Positions 57,965 to 64,000 of a stretch of 64,000 bases of DNA are shown piece by piece (the stretch's first letter is position 1; every line of letters begins with the position of its first letter). The notes below the pieces were generated by a model. It was given only the letters and a program-made list of their open reading frames with translations, was not told the origin of the DNA and did not search any database. Both the position numbers and the translations under genes were made by a program. Source of the stretch: Phyllostachys edulis (lineage: Eukaryota > Streptophyta > Magnoliopsida > Poales > Poaceae); assembly GCA_036346405.1 (NCBI GenBank), contig CM070567.1, positions 46,053,633 to 46,117,632 of the forward strand, written 5' to 3'.

Positions 57965-60900
57965 TGTAACATCCCGAATGTATAAATGGGTGTGTTTCAA
58001 ATGTAAGAAAATGTGTAGAAATTAAAACTTTTCTCACATCTTGAAACTCTTGAACATTCCCATAATGCTTGTCAAGAGTTGTGGAGTTCAAAAACCTAAA
58101 CCTCCTGTTGACTAAAGTCAAACCCTTATTCCACTTTATCACAAATCTTGTGCTAACCTTTGGAAATATTTTTCCTAGGTTCTAGAGATGCTGTGTGACC
58201 CCTCTGAATAATTTCATAATTTTTAGAAATTATTTGATAAATTTTGGATGTGTCAAACCAATTTTTCAATTGGTCAAACCCTAAAATAGCCTTGATGAAT
58301 TTCTGGATAAAAATGTAGCACACAAAAACCTCTAGAAATTTTATGTAAGGTTGATCCTGGAGTGAGGAAGCTCCAGTTAAAATTTCGGAATTTTTGGAGT
58401 TAGTTTGCTACCTCTAAAAATTCCTCCAACCTCAGCCTTCAAATTTAAATTCAAATCTGGCACTGTTCCTTGGGTCCGAGCCGCTTTCCAAAGCAGGTCG
58501 AACCCAACCGCATCCCCCGGCTCAGCCCGTGCTCCTCCTCCCACGTGAGGTCGTGCCCGTTGGATCATAATCCAATGGCCACGACCTCCGTCTCAACCAT
58601 CCGCGGCCCAGCTCAGCCAAGTCCTTCCCCGCGCGAGGTCGTGCTCCGTTGGATTAAAATCCAACCGCCACGACCTCCCCTCTCCTCTCATCGTCATCAG
58701 ATGAAGATCTCGTGGCCAGGACCTCCCCTCCCCTTTTCTGTGTCGTGCCCAACGGCCCAGACCTCCTGCACCTCAGTTCGTCGCCGTTGGATCGAGATCC
58801 AATAGCCACGACCTCACCTCTCCTTGCGTCGCCGTTAGATCAAGATCTCATGGCCACGACCTCCTCAGCGTTGTGCACACCAGCCACGACCTCCCCCTCA
58901 ATGTCGTGCTCCGTTGGATGAAAATCCAACAGCCACGACCTCCCCTCCATGTTGTGTGCCCTTGGGTCGCAATCCAACGGCCACGACCTCCCTTTGCGTC
59001 ATGCGCAACGCCCACGACCTCCCTTTGTGTCATGCGTAACTGCCACAACCTCCCTTCGATGTTGTACGCCATTGGATCAAGATCCAACAGTCACGACCTC
59101 CCATCGCGTCGTGCGCAATGGCCACGACCTCCACCCTCTGTTGTGTGTCCTTGGATGTAAATCCAATGGTCACGACCTCCGAGCTCGGTTGTGTGCCCTT
59201 GGATGTAAATCTAAAGGCCATGACCTCCCATATCTTGTCAGCGTCGCGCGCAGCAGGCAAGACCTCCCCATCTAGGTTCTGCGCCATTGGATGCAGATCC
59301 AACGGCTGCGACCTCCTATCCCCTTTCAGCGCGCGACGTCCCCTTTTCGTTTCGCAGCCGCCCGATGTGAATCCAACGGCTACGACCTCCTATCTCTTTC
59401 AGCGTGCGACCTCCCCTTTTATGATCGCAATCGTTCGATATAAATCCTGCGGCTACGACCTCCCCAATCGAGATGCCTTCGCGACCTCCCCGATCTATTT
59501 AGACCACCCCAAATTAGATCCGAGGGCTACGACCTCCCCCTTCGCTTATCCAATGGTTGACCTCAGCCCCTGTTCTTCTCCTTCCTCGGGCTCACGCGCG
59601 TGCGCCATAGCAGAGGAAGGGCAGGGCCTTGTCACCTCCCAATAGCTCTTTGCTGCAAGCATTTAATGCGTGTCAGCCTTTCCGCCCCCAAAGTCGCGCG
59701 TAGACCTGCCCCCATCCTCTCCACGTCCTTGTCCGAGCCATGGACCAAGCCATGGGCTAAGCTCACCATGGAGCTTAACCCTAGCTCTTATGCCTCTGCT
59801 CCCCGGGCTATAAAACCTCCCCTTGTTCCCCCTTAGCTTCCTTTACACACCATTGACCTCCAGCTTGCACCCACTGTGCTTGTTGAGCTCTATTATCCAC
59901 AAATCCATTCGGCCGCCATTGCTGGAGCTCAAGCACCTCAGTGAAGACAGTGCCCCAGTGGCTTCTCCTCCCATCTTTTTGCTTCGACTTAAGCTCCTCC
60001 CCTCGGTGGTCATTAACCCTAATCTAATTTTGGCTTGCATCAACAGGAAGCAGCTAAATTTTGGATTCCCCTCTTTTCAGCTGAAAATGCCCCCCCTTCG
60101 TCTCCAGCTCCGGTAAGGGCTTCTCCCCTCGATTCCTTGCTCTGGGGCTTTCCTTGAGCTTCAATGCAGCTAACCCAATGACCCGGTTGTGCTCAATTGG
60201 CTCAGGGTGTCTCCTCCTCTTTGTCTTCCTCAGCACCGTTGCGGTTCGCCATCGCCTGAGCAACTCCGGTTGCCTCTGGACCTCCTCCGTGCTCAGGTAC
60301 CTCACTAGTAGTCCCTTAGAGCTGGGCACCCATTTGTATGGCTGTTGCGGAGCTTTCCCTTCCATTTTGCCTTTGGCCGTGTGCTACCGCGCCGCTCTCC
60401 TCCGGCTCGCCGGCGCTCTGGTCCACCACCACGGGTGTGAGTGGTACCAGTGGGTGCACACTGCTATTGCGCACCCGTACTTGGCACCCATTCGCACCGC
60501 CGTGGGCTCAATCGCCGGCGGTGACCGTTTCTTCGCCGTCGGCTGTGTTGTCGGACGAGTCCGATAACTGTAGCGACGTCCTAGGGCCGTTCGTGTTTAG
60601 ATCTGCGGGCGAGATCTCGCGGGACGTGCACGTGCGCTGTGTGCGTTGGTCGCGGGCCATCCATCTCGCGATCAATGGCCACGACCTCAGCCCGTTCGCT
60701 CAAGTTCCAAGTTCCAACGCCATGCCGCCGCAGACTTGAGCCTTTGGATCCAAGATCCACGGCCCACGTTCGTAGATCTCGCGCGGACGACTGCGCGTTG
60801 CTGGGAGGACTTGGGCCGTTCGATCCAGGATCAACAGCCCAGGATCGTCCACATCGTTTCCTTTTTAGGAATTTTCCGATGGATTTATTTGTAAACTGAA

Positions 60901-63299
60901 AAAGGTAATGAACTTTGAAAATGCATAACTATTTCATCTTAGCTCCTTTTGAGTTGATTCAAATTTTGGTAGCTCTGGTTTGAACTGAGCTTTAATCTAA
61001 AAATGGTTGTGAGCTCAGTTCGGCTCCAGAAAATGGTTTGCAAATTGGTTTAGAAATAGACTTTTAATGTTGCTTTAAAATTTGCAATTAACTTGTAAAA
61101 TGCATAAGTAATTCTCTGTAGATCCTTTTTGAGTGAATCCAACTTTGTTGGCTTCATCTATTAGTGTACTAAATGGTATAATAGGATTTAGGCATGTCAC
61201 TATTTTCAAAAGAATTGTGGGTGCATGTTTCTTGTGCTCTTTTGCATGTCTTTGAAAAATCATAAAACATGCATGATAGCTCCAAATGAGGTGAACTCAA
61301 TTGTGTTATTCATCTCATGAGGTGCTTGACTTACCATAAAAATCCCAGGTGCAACACCTCTTTGGAAAATTGTGCTAGAGAATTTAATTCAGATGAACAG
61401 TAACTGATTTCTATTTTCCAGCAATTTTCAGGCTGAGCAGAATTGTTTTGGCCATAACTTTTACATTGAGAATCCAAATCAATTGGTTCTTGTTGCTAAA
61501 TTCTTTAAAAATCATGCTATTGCTGCTGTAAAAATTTTAGAGCATTTGTAGTAAGTTTGCTGTAGAGTCCTTTCGGTTTTCTTCGTTCTTATCGGTTCTT
61601 TTCGCATTTTCGTTAGGTCCCGACGAGTGTGTTGATCGCATGAGTGATCCTTTGCAGCATAGTGAGTATCTCCAGCAAGGCAAGCAGTTTGATCATGTTT
61701 AATCCCATTACTTTCAAAGTCTAATACTTTGTTTAACTTGTATGTATGCATGCTTACTTTGTGTTAAATTATCGATTAGTTGAGCCTATAAATGCATACT
61801 CTGTAGGTAAATATTCATTCTCTACTGCTAAGCCTAGGAATATCTTGCTGTGATGTAGAGTTCGTTGGATGAGCTCTCATCACTTAGTAGATCACGTGTT
61901 GGTATTGCTTAGAAATGCTTAGATAACGGTAGAAATGGGCGGTTGTCAACTTATGTCGATGACCTTAATCACACAAAAATTATTATTCCATTATGTCCAG
62001 CACTTGTGCTTTGTTAATTTCTGAAGTCAAAACAAAACTGAAAATGGAAACAATTTGGATTTGGGCACAATGGATGATGGTGTGATTTGTTGGGTTGTGG
62101 AATGGTGCATAAGTCAACAAGGACTGAACATCTTGTTATACTAAACCAAGCATTTTTGCGTGCTAACCACACGAGGGGGATATGGGACCTCTCTTGACTA
62201 AGTACTTTGGCATGTGTTAGCTTTGAGTTGCATGGTGGGTTATTAGGTGAGCAGTAGTGGGGTTTATCCACTGCAAGGAGCACCATCCGTATAAAGGGGT
62301 GAGCATCTTTTATGACTCCGCATCAACGTATGGGGAGGTTGTATCCCCTATGGGCAACTCATTGTTGATACACAATATTGGAAATGTCTCATTGGACTTA
62401 GTTGTGCCGGCATACCAAAGGAAGTGTGCTAATAGCTTGGCGAAAAGGCGGTCTGACGTGTGGGTAGATTGGTACACCCCTGCAGGGTTCAAACTATTCG
62501 AATAGCCTCGTCCTAGGTTATGGACACGCTTGGGGAAGTCTTTCGAGAGTTAGACTATAACCTTTAATTAAAAGTTGACATGGGTGGTATGAATGGGTAA
62601 TTCATGCTATTGTTGTGGTGGCTATTGGGTTAGTCACTTCCAGGATTGTTGTTGTCATCTATCTATTATTATTATGTTGTTGTCTCGCTATTATTTACAA
62701 ATTAAAAATGAATTACAAAACTGCTTTGAATCTATTTAAATATTGCAAATGAAAACTTGCTTTATGCTGAAAATAACCTACAGCCTCCACTTAAATGAGC
62801 TTGCATGTAGCATATGTATAGGTCTGTTACTCTATACGTCAGTCTTGCGAGTACATTTTTGTACTCGTTTGCTTTGCTTAATAACTTTGTTGCAGAGGAG
62901 GTAGAGCCCCAAGGGCCCTACTTTTGTGAGATGTGCTGTAGATGGGACGACTAGCTTGGTGGCCCGGTCGGTTGCCTCGTGGGCTTTAGGCAAACTGTAT
63001 GGCTTTTGTTTATCGCCATCTTATGGCTTTTGCTTCCGCTGTGTTTATCTTCCTTAGTTGTTATTTGGCTGGTCGGCCCCTTTTGTAATAACTCTCTATA
63101 TTATGTATGTCTTTTGTTTAATCTAGTTCGTGCTTTGGTTATATGTCTTGTATGAGATTGATGCATAATTTTGTAAAGGGGTGTGTATACTGCATTTCTG
63201 GGAAGTACACATATCTCGAAGACACGGGTTATTTTGTTTGTGATGCTAGGGTCAATGGATGACTAAGCATTACAAGCTAAATAAGCCAGGGTCCTCACA
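57965..63299 (+). mobile_element. Solo LTR of a diverged relative of the Tekay family
   Basis: Starts TGTAACATCCCGAATG and ends GGGTCCTCACA, 5335 bp, with a perfect target duplication ATTCC (57960-57964 and 63300-63304). The order of parts matches the 5.5 kb LTR: module array (58545-59560, about fifteen units), hairpin plus TATAAAA (59750-59825), GC-rich centre (60340-60560, with ATCGCCGGCGG), AT-rich part, and a conserved 3' end with TTATGGACACGCTTGG (62518-62533). Sequence is clearly diverged, so this is a sister family. Confidence 0.9.
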
Positions 63300-63304
63300 A
63301 TTCC

Positions 63305-63910
63305 TGCAGCTGCAATACCACAAAAAAGCTGAGAAAAGAGCAACTCAAATAAAAGATGATACTGTATTCAGGTGATAGAATTAATCTTGTTTAGGAAGGT
63401 TCTGTTATTTTTCTTTGTGAGAATTTCTGGTTTTGGTAGGAGTCCGAATGTGAGTCTGTTTTTTATACGGATTAGAAATCCGATTGCAACTATGTAATTT
63501 TGGGTATAAATATACATGAAAAAACAAAAAGAGGGGCAACATTTTGGTGCTCCCGAAAGAGGCCAGTGTTTTGATTGATTGTTTTCGTTTACTACTCTCT
63601 CATAGAGAAACGTCGCTTTCGCTCTGCATTGTTTGTTGGCTCCAGGAAAGAAGGCCAGACAAGGCGTGATTTTTGTTAAGACAAGACATCATGTGAAGAC
63701 AGAAACCAGCGTCATTGCTTCGATCGGGTCTCACGAAAAAAGTGCTGCTCCAGGCCAATCACGTCAGGGGGAAACAGGGAGCAGCAAGTCCCACGGCCAA
63801 AGCTGAGTGCATCTCTAGTTGAAGCAGTAACAAGTGCAAAGACATAGCATTTCTTTGTTTCTCTCGAATCAAGCAAAGACATAGCTAGGACAAAAGCAAA
63901 AATTCTAACA
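63305..63910 (+). mobile_element. Probable 3' part of a Copia LTR
   Basis: GGGTATAAATATACA (about 63503-63517) looks like an LTR TATA box, and the stretch ends ATTCTAACA just before a primer-like site. I did not find the matching TGTTAG start, which may lie left of the nested block. No coding sequence. Confidence 0.45.
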
Positions 63911-63912
63911 AT

Positions 63913-63924
63913 TGGTATCAAAGT
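63913..63924 (+). other. Primer-binding-like site at the right edge
   Basis: TGGTATCAAAGT, two changes from the TGGTATCAGAGC Copia primer site, three bases from a CA end. An ATG follows at 63954 (ATGGATGATAAGG), but the frame stops at once at TAG; the rest of the element is outside the window. Confidence 0.5.
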
Positions 63925-64000
63925 CTGTTGATCTTAGTGGTGCCGGAAGATCATGGATGATAAGGTCAAGGACTAGGATGGGCTGATCTCCCTCCAATAT

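Noticed and set aside
58470..60739. Several Pro/Ser/Thr-rich plus-strand frames
   Set aside because: They are translations of the palindromic module array and of the GC-rich LTR centre.

Overview
The window is a stretch of plant, most probably grass (Poaceae), heterochromatin made almost entirely of transposable elements. I see no intact host gene and no tRNA or rRNA. The evidence is plant CACTA, Sirevirus-type Copia, Tat-type Gypsy and Tekay/Del chromovirus elements, with very long LTRs and plant-style introns. The species cannot be fixed from the sequence.

Layout. 1-1118 is the 3' part of a Tekay-like LTR cut by the window edge. 1119-2594 and 11491-13715 are gene-free and rich in purines on the + strand; the second holds a degenerate tandem repeat of about 0.5 kb. 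2595 to about 11490 is one decayed CACTA (En/Spm) element with two genes on the + strand: a TNP2-type transposase (3566-6683) and an accessory gene (7852-10934) that ends in a Ulp1-like cysteine-protease domain. Arrays of short inverted repeats lie at both ends and also between the two genes.

13716-57579 is a single Copia element of the Sirevirus type on the - strand (about 11.5 kb once insertions are subtracted). It has 1.6 kb LTRs, a TGGTATCAGAGC primer-binding site, several polypurine tracts, gag, pol and a third envelope-like ORF. It is split by two insertions. The first is a Tat-lineage Gypsy element (22219-49115, - strand, target duplication ACTTG), which is itself split inside its integrase by a Tekay/Del chromovirus (24734-40956, + strand, duplication AATCA) with unusual 5.5 kb LTRs. 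The second is a solo LTR of the same Tekay family (50192-55657, - strand, duplication CTCAC) inside gag. To the right, a diverged relative of that LTR stands alone at 57965-63299 (duplication ATTCC), and the window ends in what looks like the LTR end and primer site of another Copia element (63910-63924).

How the parts work together. Every coding region carries stops or frameshifts, so no element looks autonomous. The regulatory DNA is more striking: three unrelated LTR families each carry arrays of palindromic modules. The 5.5 kb LTRs hold arrays of about 42 bp inverted repeats whose two arms change together and contain AACGG (MSA/MYB-like) cores. The Sirevirus LTR, the Tat LTR and the stretch upstream of the envelope-like ORF share a GCGGTAGTACCGC-type palindrome. 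That last stretch also looks like a private promoter with a 5'-UTR intron ending exactly at the ATG of the envelope-like protein. Paired-LTR differences cluster at CAG/CTG and CG words, so some apparent decay may be sequence error.
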